In this document: piece by piece, positions 34,840 to 43,315 of the stretch
How positions within the stretch are numbered: position 1 is the stretch's first letter
How the letters are laid out: each line of letters starts with the position of its first letter
Origin: Plasmodium coatneyi
Lineage: Eukaryota > Apicomplexa > Aconoidasida > Haemosporida > Plasmodiidae
Direction: 5' to 3'
Length of the DNA stretch: 64,000 bases
NCBI RefSeq assembly: GCF_001680005.1
Contig: NC_033567.1
Coordinates: forward strand, 2,356,001-2,420,000
Notes under the pieces: model-generated
What the model was told of the DNA's origin: nothing
Database searches by the model: none
Seen by the model: the letters and a program-made list of their open reading frames with translations, nothing else
Made by a program: the position numbers and the translations under genes

Positions 34840-36017
34840 TTCGCGCAAAATCGTATCAGTATATAATTGCACGTGCGTATGCGTCACGATGCTTTCTTAG
34901 CAGCACGCTGAGAGAAACCTCCCCCCCAAATTCGTTCCGTTTGTACAGAAGCAAAATGGGGGTGAACCCATAACGTTGTTAAAAGAAAGGGCCAACAAAA
35001 TGGTTTTAAAATCTTCACACTTCAGGGAAGCTCATCTGCAGCTAAATATGACCTGTTTCGGCTCAATTCTCGCGCTGAATAGGCCAGTGCAACCGAACGG
35101 GGGAAAATGTTATAGCCAGTTTTACGTTGTGGGCCCTCGCAGCTAACCACAAACTGGTAAACAATACCCTTCTCCAAATGGATCGAAAAAAATTCAATAC
35201 AACCAAGGTGGAGATTATTATATTCTCTGTTTTCTGTTATTTTCTATTTTTTCCTTCTTTCTTTTTTTTTTTTTTTTTTTTTTTTTGTAACAGTCTATAG
35301 CAACGTCGCGCAAAATGGGAATTTAAAAAATGGTGCTGATCATTGAGAGAGTATTATTTTCCTTTTGACCTCCGTGTCGGATTTTCAGATGAACTAAGCC
35401 GTTTAGTATCATGCGTGATGTTAACAGCGTCAACTGCAAATAGGGCGAAGTTAAAAAAACGTTGAACGTAGGGCCAACCCGACGAGTTTATCTAATATGA
35501 CGTTATCCGCTGGGACCCATTTGTATGCGCACCACGAGAAGAAAATACAATGGCGCCGTTTTTTTTTTTTTTTTTTTGCTGCCACTTTTGGGGGCATCTC
35601 CACCCCGCCTGATATACGACACCGAAGGGGTAATGCCAACTTTGCGAGAAAATGAAGTGGTTAAATGGGTTTACATTAATATATAATACACCAAGGTGAA
35701 AAAAAAAAAGGCAAAAAGAAATCAACGCATTTTGGCGATTTTTTTTTTTTTTTTTTTTCCTTTGTATACCCCATGGTCGTGTTCCTTTTTCCGAGCAAAC
35801 CTTTTTGGCATATTCGTATACGGGCGAGCGCATTCCCCCGCATTTGGTAACCATCAGCCAAGAGGGCAGAAAGAAAACAGGTTGCCCAATTTTAGAGCGA
35901 AACGCCGATAAGCCTCTCACCAACGCAAATGAATATGAAATGGCACGTCCGAACTTGATCGTTCCCCCCGTCCTTACGTTGTACATAACATAAGAGGCAA
36001 AAATAACCCCCCCTGAA
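34840..36017. other. Intergenic region upstream of NOC2
   Basis: About 1.2 kb with T23 near 35264 and T17-T20 runs near 35560 and 35740. It holds the NOC2 promoter. No gene can be supported. Confidence 0.5.
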
Positions 36018-36097
36018 ATGTGCAGTCACGTTGGCTCCAGAACAAACAAAAAGGACGCCCAGGAAGAGTTTGTTACCCCTTTGCCAGAAAATATAAA

Positions 36098-36277
36098 ATG
36101 ATAATAATAATTGTCATATTGCTTCTTCTTTTATATCACATATGGAACAAGAACAAAAATTACATCATCAATTTTTACTACATCAATTCTTTCATATGTT
36201 TTAACAAAACGAAGAAGGTAAACGACGTGAGGAAGGAAATGGGAGATTACCAAAAGTATTACAGCGACAGCTACTGA
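36098..36277 (+). CDS. Possible small single-pass membrane protein (59 aa)
   Basis: Short open frame beginning MIIIIVILLLLLYHIW, a clear hydrophobic segment (residues 1-15), followed by a basic/aromatic hydrophilic tail that ends DYQKYYSDSY and TGA. It overlaps by ATGA with a second tiny frame in the next register (36018-36101, MCSHVGSRTNKK..PENIK), whose stop is the overlapping TGA. Either the two are one gene disrupted by a one-base difference at the ..aaaatga.. junction, or only the membrane segment is real, or neither is. There is no family match that I recognise. A gene of this size between NOC2 and RRP42 would be easy to miss. Confidence 0.35.
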   Translation: MIIIIVILLLLLYHIWNKNKNYIINFYYINSFICFNKTKKVNDVRKEMGDYQKYYSDSY

Positions 36278-36580
36278 GGAGAGTTCCGTCATAGGCGGGG
36301 GAGACACTCGTCCGGTGGGTGAGATCGTTCCTTTGTAAGCATCCTGTTATATGGACATGTGTTAAGCGGATGAACGGGTGAACAGGCGAACAGTTTTTTT
36401 TTTTTTTTTTTTTTTTTTTTTGTGTATCCATTCATTTCTCCTTTTTTTTGGCTGCACTAATCTCCCCCCAATAGTTGCGCATAATTAAAGGTAAAGAGCA
36501 AATCCACTACTTATCGGTACGGCTAATTCACCCCCCTCCTAGGCCCCTCTCCAAAGGGCGTAACCCAAGATAGCGCCAAA
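36278..36580. promoter_or_regulatory. RRP42 upstream region
   Basis: About 300 bases with a T28 run at 36394-36421. It should include the RRP42 promoter or 5' UTR. Confidence 0.4.
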
Positions 36581-37426
36581 ATGAGTTCGCTAAAGTATAT
36601 TGAGAACAGCATCAACTCCAACATCAGAGTGGATGGAAGAACCCTCTCGACATACAGAACCATCGAAATAAATAAAAACATTTTGGTATCAGCAGATGGC
36701 AGCAGCAGCGTTATGAATGAAGAGAACAATGTAATTTGCGGAATTAAGTTATCCCTTTTAACACCCAGTTTGGATGCACCAGACGAAGGGGTTATCAATC
36801 TGCAGATAGATTGCCCCGCATCGGTAGCTGCAAATAGAATAAAAAAAGATCATTTACAAATTATGTCGTCAATTATTTACGACCTATGTATAAAGAACAA
36901 TATTGACAGGAAGAAGCTGTGCATTTTACCGTCCAAGTTTGTTTGGGGAGTTGACATAAGCGTTATGGTTCTAAATGCCGGAGGGGTACTATTGGACATC
37001 ATCAGTATGGCCATCTATGTAGCTCTGAAGGATACCATCGTCCCCGTTGTGAAACCCAAAAGGAAAATCGACGAATCGAACACCTTTCACCATACAAAAT
37101 GTGCAGACTACCAAGTCGAAATTGTTGAAAATCAAAAAACGGATTTTCCGTACGAAAATGTACCAATATGTGTCTCCATAGGAGAAATAAACAACAAATA
37201 TGTGTACGATATGTCTAAGGTGGAAGAAGAGTTAGTGGAAAATATTTTTGTTGTCGCCGTTACTTCAAGTGGGAAGTGTGTAGCATTTCACAAGTTATAT
37301 GGCATATCTATGGAGATCGCTTCGATACTAAATATGACGGAAAATTCGTCTAAAATTTCGCATCACCTTTTTGAGAAAATTAATGAGGCAATTGCGAAAA
37401 TACAAACCAGAAGTGTCCTTGTGTAG
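36581..37426 (+). CDS. RRP42: Exosome complex component RRP42
   Basis: Single-exon gene of 281 residues. RRP42 is one of the six RNase PH-like subunits forming the ring of the eukaryotic exosome, which degrades and trims RNA 3' to 5'. Landmarks: the N-terminal IRVDGRTLSTYRTIEI typical of this subfamily, GSSSVMNEENNVICGIKLSLL (strand pair around residues 45-65), the middle segment KKLCILPSKFVWGVDISVMVLNAGGVLLDIISMAIYVAL (about 106-145), and the C-terminal second half of the fold beginning VPICVSIGEI. As in other eukaryotic ring subunits, phosphorolytic active-site residues are probably lost, so the role is structural. Length agrees with yeast and human RRP42 (265-291). Confidence 0.93.
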   Translation: MSSLKYIENSINSNIRVDGRTLSTYRTIEINKNILVSADGSSSVMNEENNVICGIKLSLLTPSLDAPDEGVINLQIDCPASVAANRIKKDHLQIMSSIIYDLCIKNNIDRKKLCILPSKFVWGVDISVMVLNAGGVLLDIISMAIYVALKDTIVPVVKPKRKIDESNTFHHTKCADYQVEIVENQKTDFPYENVPICVSIGEINNKYVYDMSKVEEELVENIFVVAVTSSGKCVAFHKLYGISMEIASILNMTENSSKISHHLFEKINEAIAKIQTRSVLV

Positions 37427-38337
37427 GGTGCAGAAAAAGGGGGTAACTATCGTTAATCTGTAGAGCCAAGTGTGCATACACGAAATAGTTAACTGTACAG
37501 GGCTCTCCATTTTAGCCCACTCACTTTTACCAAGTTGATCTAATTCGTTTTGAGATTCACCTTTTGGCTAGCACCTTTGGATCTTTTTTTTTTAAATCAC
37601 GTATTATACAAAACGTGGTGATAAAAAAAAAATAGTTGTAAAAAAAATAGCTAGTCGCCCTCCAAGATAGAGATCACCACACATTTTGCCAGAACAGCGG
37701 CGCGCATACGCTGACCGTTGTTCGCACCGTGCATACATTAATCTATTAAATGTATGAACGAGTCAGAAAATAGCTGCACTTTTTTACCAGGAGCTAGCCA
37801 GCTAGCCATAAATGTGCAACGTAGAACAGGAAAAAAAAAAAAAAAATATAATAAAATATGCAAACAAACGTAAAAATTGACGTGTGTGAAATATTTCATC
37901 ATTTGAAAGTTACTTCACAAATATATATTTGGCAAACGATTTAAAAAGAACATTATTAAGAAAAGTGATGCAACCGGAAGAATCACTTAAAAGATATGTA
38001 TCTATTTGTTTGTCACGCACATAAGTATAAATTTAATCTACTCTCATGTGAGAAATGCTTTTCAGTTTTAATCTTGTTTCATTTGCAACTCGTGCACACA
38101 TAGGTACACACGAGTGTCTACGTATTTGTACCTCCTTATTTTTTGATGTCTTTTTTTTTACCTTAAATTTGCACCATCTTTTTAACCATTTTTTACCCAA
38201 ACCGCAAACAAAATAATTAACAAACCTTCAAGGCCATATTTAACGGCTTTCACACCCTTGAGGGAAAAATAAAAGCATACATTTTTTTCCTACAAAATTA
38301 ACACCCGTTTTGACAAGCTTTCCCACTAGTCGCTACA
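37427..38337. promoter_or_regulatory. Upstream region of the secreted repeat protein
   Basis: About 900 bases. It contains TAGCTA at 37648-37653 and two close TAGCCA copies at 37795-37800 and 37803-37808. These match the TAGC(C/T)A element known for the ookinete regulator AP2-O. The hexamer also occurs by chance elsewhere in this window, so function is unproven. Confidence 0.4.
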
Positions 38338-41300
38338 ATGGAGAAAAGCTTCGTAGCAATTTTTGCCTGCCTCCTGATCTTTAACGCTGCGCACTCCTTA
38401 ACTCTAAGCAGCGTGAATGAACATTTTTGTGACCATTTGACAGGGGATAATAATGGCGAAAATGGCAATTTAAATTTAATGGAAAATAATCTTCCTCACA
38501 GAATTAAACGGAGGTATAACAACAATTTAAGCAATGAATCAGATAATGCAATGCAACCCGGTGAAATGCGCAGAGACAATTCTGTGTATTTAGATTTCAC
38601 AAATCATAATGCACATTTAGAAGGAGATTCTCCACACGCTGCTACTTCAGTTGGAAATGGCAGAAGTACACCACCTAGCACGGAAAAAAAAGCTGTAGAT
38701 GATAACACCCCTCAGGGGGCAAAACCGCAACGTAAGTACAGCACTTGGATTACAAAAAGTGAACAACAACAAAATGCACGTTCTGTTGGAAGTAAAAATG
38801 ATGTTGAAAGGAACGGCACTGAGAGGGGATTATCTGGAAAAGATGCCACACAGGGCAAGGTTCAACAAACCAATCTTGAAGACGACGTAGTTGAAGGAGC
38901 TGATGAAGGCGATGATTTCCCAAACACGGATGGTGACTTAAATAATGGCTCCATCGACGATTTGTTTGACGGTGACTACACGTCCGACAATTTGTTCGGC
39001 GGCGATGATGATTTAGATAGCGATTCCGCCGATGATTTGTCCAGCGGTGAGGGGGATAACTTGATGGACGCTTTTGACGACAATTTGCTAAGCGAGAACA
39101 GTAGCGGCGGTTTGGTGGATGCCGTCCTAGGTGACCTCGACCGTGGTTCAGTCGATAATTTATTCAACGATGAGGGAGACAGTTTGATGGATCCTACCCA
39201 AGGCGATCTTGATGATAGCACCATCGACCATTTGTTTACCGATGACGTCGATATGGATAGGGGCGATGATTTATTTACGGATGGTCACTACCGGTCAGAT
39301 AATAGCAGAGATGCTTCACTTAGCGGCGCTGAGATAGATTCTTTAACTGATGGGGGAAACGTGTTAGGCAGTATTCAGGATGATCTACCACCCCCTGATA
39401 ATCCATTGGATAATGTGCGTTCTACGTATAATAGCGGTAGCAGCAGCTTGAATACAAGTGGCACAAATAATTCCATAAGTAACGGCTTATTGAATACAGC
39501 GGTGGACACGAACTCGTACAAAGAGTTAGACGGAAGTAGCCATGTTGATGTAGCTAAAGCGATCAATTATAGCAACAAGAAAGGATACAGTTCTGTAAAC
39601 AACAAAAGGGACGTCTTCATTGATAATCCGAATTCATCTGACAAAATGGGGGAAAGTACCAAATCTGATAATAAGGGGGATGTCCAGGCTAAGGGCAAAA
39701 GCGATGTAGTCATGATGAAGTCACCAATCTCTAGTAGCAAGGAGGGAAGTTTGGAGAAAACGAACAAGGATAATATGCTGGACTCCAACCAGATAAGCGG
39801 TTCCACCGCCACAGTGGATTCAAAGGTGGGGAATAATTTAGCAGGCGCTTCAAGCGGTAGCAATGAAGGAAATGCCCTAAGAAAACCCGCTGCTAAGAAA
39901 TCGGCAAATAGTGTCCAAGCCGACCCTAATGATGCGTTGAGCATGAAGAGTACGGCGAATCCCGCGGATAGCAGCGGACAGAACGACAAGAAGGACGTCG
40001 TCAAAAAAGGGAGTATCAAAGATGCACTAAGCAAGAGCGATGAGGAAAAGCCAAAGGAGGAGAAAAAGGCAGAGAAGGTAGAGAAGTCGGAGAAGAAGCC
40101 TGATAAGAAAGACGAAAAGAAGACAGAAAAGAAGGACGACAAAAAGGAGGATAAAAAGGAAGAGAAAAAGGAAGATAAAAAGACAGAAAAGAAAGAGGAA
40201 GAGAAGAAGGTAGAAAAGAAGGAGGATAAAAAGGAAGAAAACAAGAAGGAGGATAAGAAGGTAGAAAAGAAGGTAGAAAAGAAAGAAGAAAAGAAAGGGG
40301 ACAACAAAGCAGACAAAAAGGACGATAAGAAGGACGACAAAAAGGACATCGTTAAAAAGGACGCTGTTAAAGTGGACACCGTCAAAAAGGACACCATTAA
40401 AAAGGACGCTGTTAAAGAAGACACCGCCAAAAAGGACACCATTAAAAAGGACGCTGTTAAAGAAGACACCGCCAAAAAGGACACCATTAAAAAGGACGCT
40501 GTTAAAGAAGACACCGTCAAAAAGGACGACAAAAAGGAGAGTGTCAAGGGTACATTAGAGAAACACGACAAAAACAACCACAAGGAAGAACCCACTTCTA
40601 ATAAACATCCAAATAATAGCCAAAGTGGCACTGATGATACACTGAATAGTAACCGAAAGAATGATGCAAAGGAAAGGCCTGGAGTTGAAAAGGAATCGAC
40701 TCCCCAGGAAAAGGTAACTACTAGCAGTGAGCATAGTAAACAGGGCACATCCAAGAGCACGGAGAAAAAACATTCGGAGGAGAAGGTGCACACTAAGGTT
40801 GCAGCAACAAGCGCTGGTAGCAATGGCAGTAACAACAGCAACAGCACCGGCAGCAATAGCGGTGGTGTCCAAATGGATAAGGGGAAGAAAACTGACGCAG
40901 AAGGAAAGGACATTCCCAGCAGCGTTAATGATTCAAAAGGAACGGAAAAAAATACAGTGAAAAGTAAGGACGAGCCTAAAGGCGAAGGGAACTCAACACC
41001 CACCGTCGAAAGGAGTGGTACCAGCGGGGGCGTCACTACTAAGGAGGGACCCCCATCAGACAGCGTTAATAAAAGCGGTAACAAAAGAGAGGAAAACGCG
41101 AAGGAAGGAAACAGTTCTGCAGATGCATCAAGCACTGTACCCAATAGCGGCAGTGCACTTATCAGCGACCGTGGGGACATCTCTGAGGAACCCCCAAAGG
41201 AGAATAGGGCCCTGCCGAACCCCATCGGTGAAACCATAAACATAAAAATAATATCTAACCCTAACTATGAAGTAAATAAAAAGGAGGGGAAGGAAAAGAA

Positions 41301-42255
41301 GAAAAGTCATACTCATCGCAAAGGTAAGGGGAAAAAGAATCGACGTTCATCCAAAAGGAGGAGTGGGAGAAGATACAAAGTAGACAAGGAGGAAAGCCAG
41401 AGGGATGACTTAAGCAGCAGTAGAAATTTAGGAAATGGGGAATGGAGTGAAGATTCGGAAGAGGGACGAAGTGGTGTGGATACTAATGTGGACGTCCATC
41501 TTGGCAACGGTGAGGAGCAGAGTGTTAAAGTCGCTTCACCTGAAGGGGATGCACACAGTCGAAGTGAAAGCCCATCGGAGCTGTCCGTCTCAATAGAATT
41601 GCCCCGAGGATCAAGTGAAGTCAAAAAGGCAGAAGCTGTTATGATCCCAGAGGGGGAAAATGCGCAGGAGGGAAATGAACTAAGCCTTCTCCAGATGAAC
41701 GCTGAAGAGGGTGACCTTGCCGACGAATCAAGCGATAATACCAGCGAACCGAATGATGACCCCCAAGATGAACTCATGTTAGAAAAAGTGAGGGAAGATA
41801 AAAACCTAGAACGTTTCGGAGACGAAGAAACGGTCGAAGATATAGCATCCATAGAGCACCCCCTAATTAGGAAGAAAAAAAATATAGTAAAAAATTCACG
41901 TAAGGTATATAATTTAAATTTGTATAACTGTACTTTCATAGACGACTGGGACTTGAATCATGAGTACATGGATGAAGAGGGTTCGCTAGTTAAGTTAAGT
42001 GGATATGTTTTTCAAAACATGGTGAATTCAGATTTAATGCCGACGGCAAATATAACCGACTGGAAGTTAAAAGGATCGTGCGATTACGATAAGTATGTGT
42101 GTGGCGCTTTGGGCTACATGAATAACGTGTACAGTAAGGGTGAACGGGTTATCTTTGAAGGTCGAGTTTATGAGGCCACCAGTGATGCGTATGGCACTCC
42201 GAGGGAGATGGAAAATGTGTGGGTGGAGAAGACGGATGACTGTTACGATTTTTAG
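38338..42255 (+). CDS. Large secreted repeat-rich protein with C-terminal tandem CBM5/12-like modules
   Basis: Single exon of 1,305 residues. The N-terminus is a clean signal peptide (MEKSFVAIFACLLIFNAAHS, cleavage near 20/21). Then come an Asn-rich segment, an Asp/Gly/Ser-rich region of imperfect DDLF/DNLF repeats (about 190-330), a Ser/Asn-rich region, a Lys/Glu/Asp run (about 560-760) with 15-residue tandem repeats, and a basic stretch (about 980-1015). At the C-terminus (about 1190-1305) is the only globular part: two consecutive units, each with W/Y..G..V...G..(Y/F)......P.....W....C. The second reads VYSKGERVIFEGRVYEA then P..(5)..VW. This spacing resembles the chitin/cellulose-binding CBM5/12 fold. 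Four cysteines lie near the module ends. No transmembrane segment or GPI signal follows, so the protein should be soluble. Function unknown; carbohydrate binding is inference from pattern only. Confidence 0.85.
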   Translation: MEKSFVAIFACLLIFNAAHSLTLSSVNEHFCDHLTGDNNGENGNLNLMENNLPHRIKRRYNNNLSNESDNAMQPGEMRRDNSVYLDFTNHNAHLEGDSPHAATSVGNGRSTPPSTEKKAVDDNTPQGAKPQRKYSTWITKSEQQQNARSVGSKNDVERNGTERGLSGKDATQGKVQQTNLEDDVVEGADEGDDFPNTDGDLNNGSIDDLFDGDYTSDNLFGGDDDLDSDSADDLSSGEGDNLMDAFDDNLLSENSSGGLVDAVLGDLDRGSVDNLFNDEGDSLMDPTQGDLDDSTIDHLFTDDVDMDRGDDLFTDGHYRSDNSRDASLSGAEIDSLTDGGNVLGSIQDDLPPPDNPLDNVRSTYNSGSSSLNTSGTNNSISNGLLNTAVDTNSYKELDGSSHVDVAKAINYSNKKGYSSVNNKRDVFIDNPNSSDKMGESTKSDNKGDVQAKGKSDVVMMKSPISSSKEGSLEKTNKDNMLDSNQISGSTATVDSKVGNNLAGASSGSNEGNALRKPAAKKSANSVQADPNDALSMKSTANPADSSGQNDKKDVVKKGSIKDALSKSDEEKPKEEKKAEKVEKSEKKPDKKDEKKTEKKDDKKEDKKEEKKEDKKTEKKEEEKKVEKKEDKKEENKKEDKKVEKKVEKKEEKKGDNKADKKDDKKDDKKDIVKKDAVKVDTVKKDTIKKDAVKEDTAKKDTIKKDAVKEDTAKKDTIKKDAVKEDTVKKDDKKESVKGTLEKHDKNNHKEEPTSNKHPNNSQSGTDDTLNSNRKNDAKERPGVEKESTPQEKVTTSSEHSKQGTSKSTEKKHSEEKVHTKVAATSAGSNGSNNSNSTGSNSGGVQMDKGKKTDAEGKDIPSSVNDSKGTEKNTVKSKDEPKGEGNSTPTVERSGTSGGVTTKEGPPSDSVNKSGNKREENAKEGNSSADASSTVPNSGSALISDRGDISEEPPKENRALPNPIGETINIKIISNPNYEVNKKEGKEKKKSHTHRKGKGKKNRRSSKRRSGRRYKVDKEESQRDDLSSSRNLGNGEWSEDSEEGRSGVDTNVDVHLGNGEEQSVKVASPEGDAHSRSESPSELSVSIELPRGSSEVKKAEAVMIPEGENAQEGNELSLLQMNAEEGDLADESSDNTSEPNDDPQDELMLEKVREDKNLERFGDEETVEDIASIEHPLIRKKKNIVKNSRKVYNLNLYNCTFIDDWDLNHEYMDEEGSLVKLSGYVFQNMVNSDLMPTANITDWKLKGSCDYDKYVCGALGYMNNVYSKGERVIFEGRVYEATSDAYGTPREMENVWVEKTDDCYDF
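40366..40530 (+). repeat. Coding 45-bp tandem repeat
   Basis: Two exact 45-base units (40411-40455, 40456-40500) plus flanking degenerate copies encode KEDTAKKDTIKKDAV repeats in the secreted protein. Copy number is probably variable. Confidence 0.92.
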
Positions 42256-43315
42256 GACGGCATGGATTATAAGGTGGACAACGGGTTAGAAGGGAAAAAA
42301 TACCAACTGGAGAGGGGAGGCATTCTTCATAACGCACGCATTAACCTGTTGTAGCTGCGGTTGCGTACTTTGATTCTGGCACGTTTTCCCTCGATATACA
42401 CGCCTTTAACTACCTCCTGGGCGATGAGAGGATAGGTGTGTGCAATTCACGATGTCGCTCCATTTAGCCACTTTGCAAATGACAGCACGAGGTTCTGCGC
42501 CCATGGTCTGAGCCATAAGGGTGCACCGCAGTCTGTATTCATCTTCTAACAGTGCATATGTAAGTATGCCCATTTTTACCGACCCACGTACAGTGTGGTG
42601 CAAAACTGATTAGCCGAAGTGAGCTTCGCGCAACTGCACAATTCCGTTGTAGCATTTTTTACCATACATTACGGAGCGGTTGTACACAAGGAGAAATGGT
42701 ACACGTAAGGACAATTAGATCCTTCAACGATGAACCCTTCCATCACGAGGTAAAGCTTTTCCGTGTGTATTGCCAGGTAAAGTTGGCTACACGATAGGGT
42801 TAGGGGGGATGTGCCTTTGTGCCTTTCCCCAGAGCAGCGCTTTTTTTTTTTTGTTCCTCCCCACATTTAGCTATGATTACAAAGTATGCATAGAAATTTC
42901 CACAGCGTAGGAATTCCTCTTGTGCTTTACTGATCGCACAAATTGAGGGCTGACATGCTCAAGTTTAACCCCTCGAGGAAGTCACATGCTTCCAGGAGGG
43001 CCTTTCCTTTAAAGCACAAAAAAGAGTAGAAGTCTTTAATTCACACTGCATGGTTAGGAAAAATGACATATTGGCACGAATTAGGGAAGAAAAACAAACA
43101 CACAGATCTTTGTGTGTATTCGAATTGGGACAAAGTGTTATAGGGGGTGAATAAACGAATTCATAACTTCGAATCAGATATGTGATCATCCGGTTGGAGA
43201 TGTGACAACTTATCATCTGTTTGGTCTTTTCGAAAGGGTGCACACAGACATGCCTCTACAAAGATAATAATTTGACATTACACCACACATATGAACCGTG
43301 TTTTTTTTGGCACAA
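42256..43315. other. Convergent intergenic region
   Basis: About 1.06 kb between the 3' ends of the secreted protein gene (plus) and ABCB5 (minus). It holds their 3' flanks. A minus-strand frame at 42406-42603 is open for 65 codons but has no support. Confidence 0.5.

Noticed and set aside
39567..41243. 558-codon open frame on the minus strand
   Set aside because: Antisense shadow of Lys/Glu/Asp/Ser-rich repeats; it reads as Ser/Leu/Phe-rich nonsense with no family pattern.
41259..41270. Telomere-like CCCTAAC
   Set aside because: Single copy within coding sequence; Plasmodium telomeric repeats would be tandem.
42406..42603. 65-codon minus-strand frame between the secreted protein gene and ABCB5
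   Set aside because: It lies in a convergent 3' region, has no splice partner and no recognised family.
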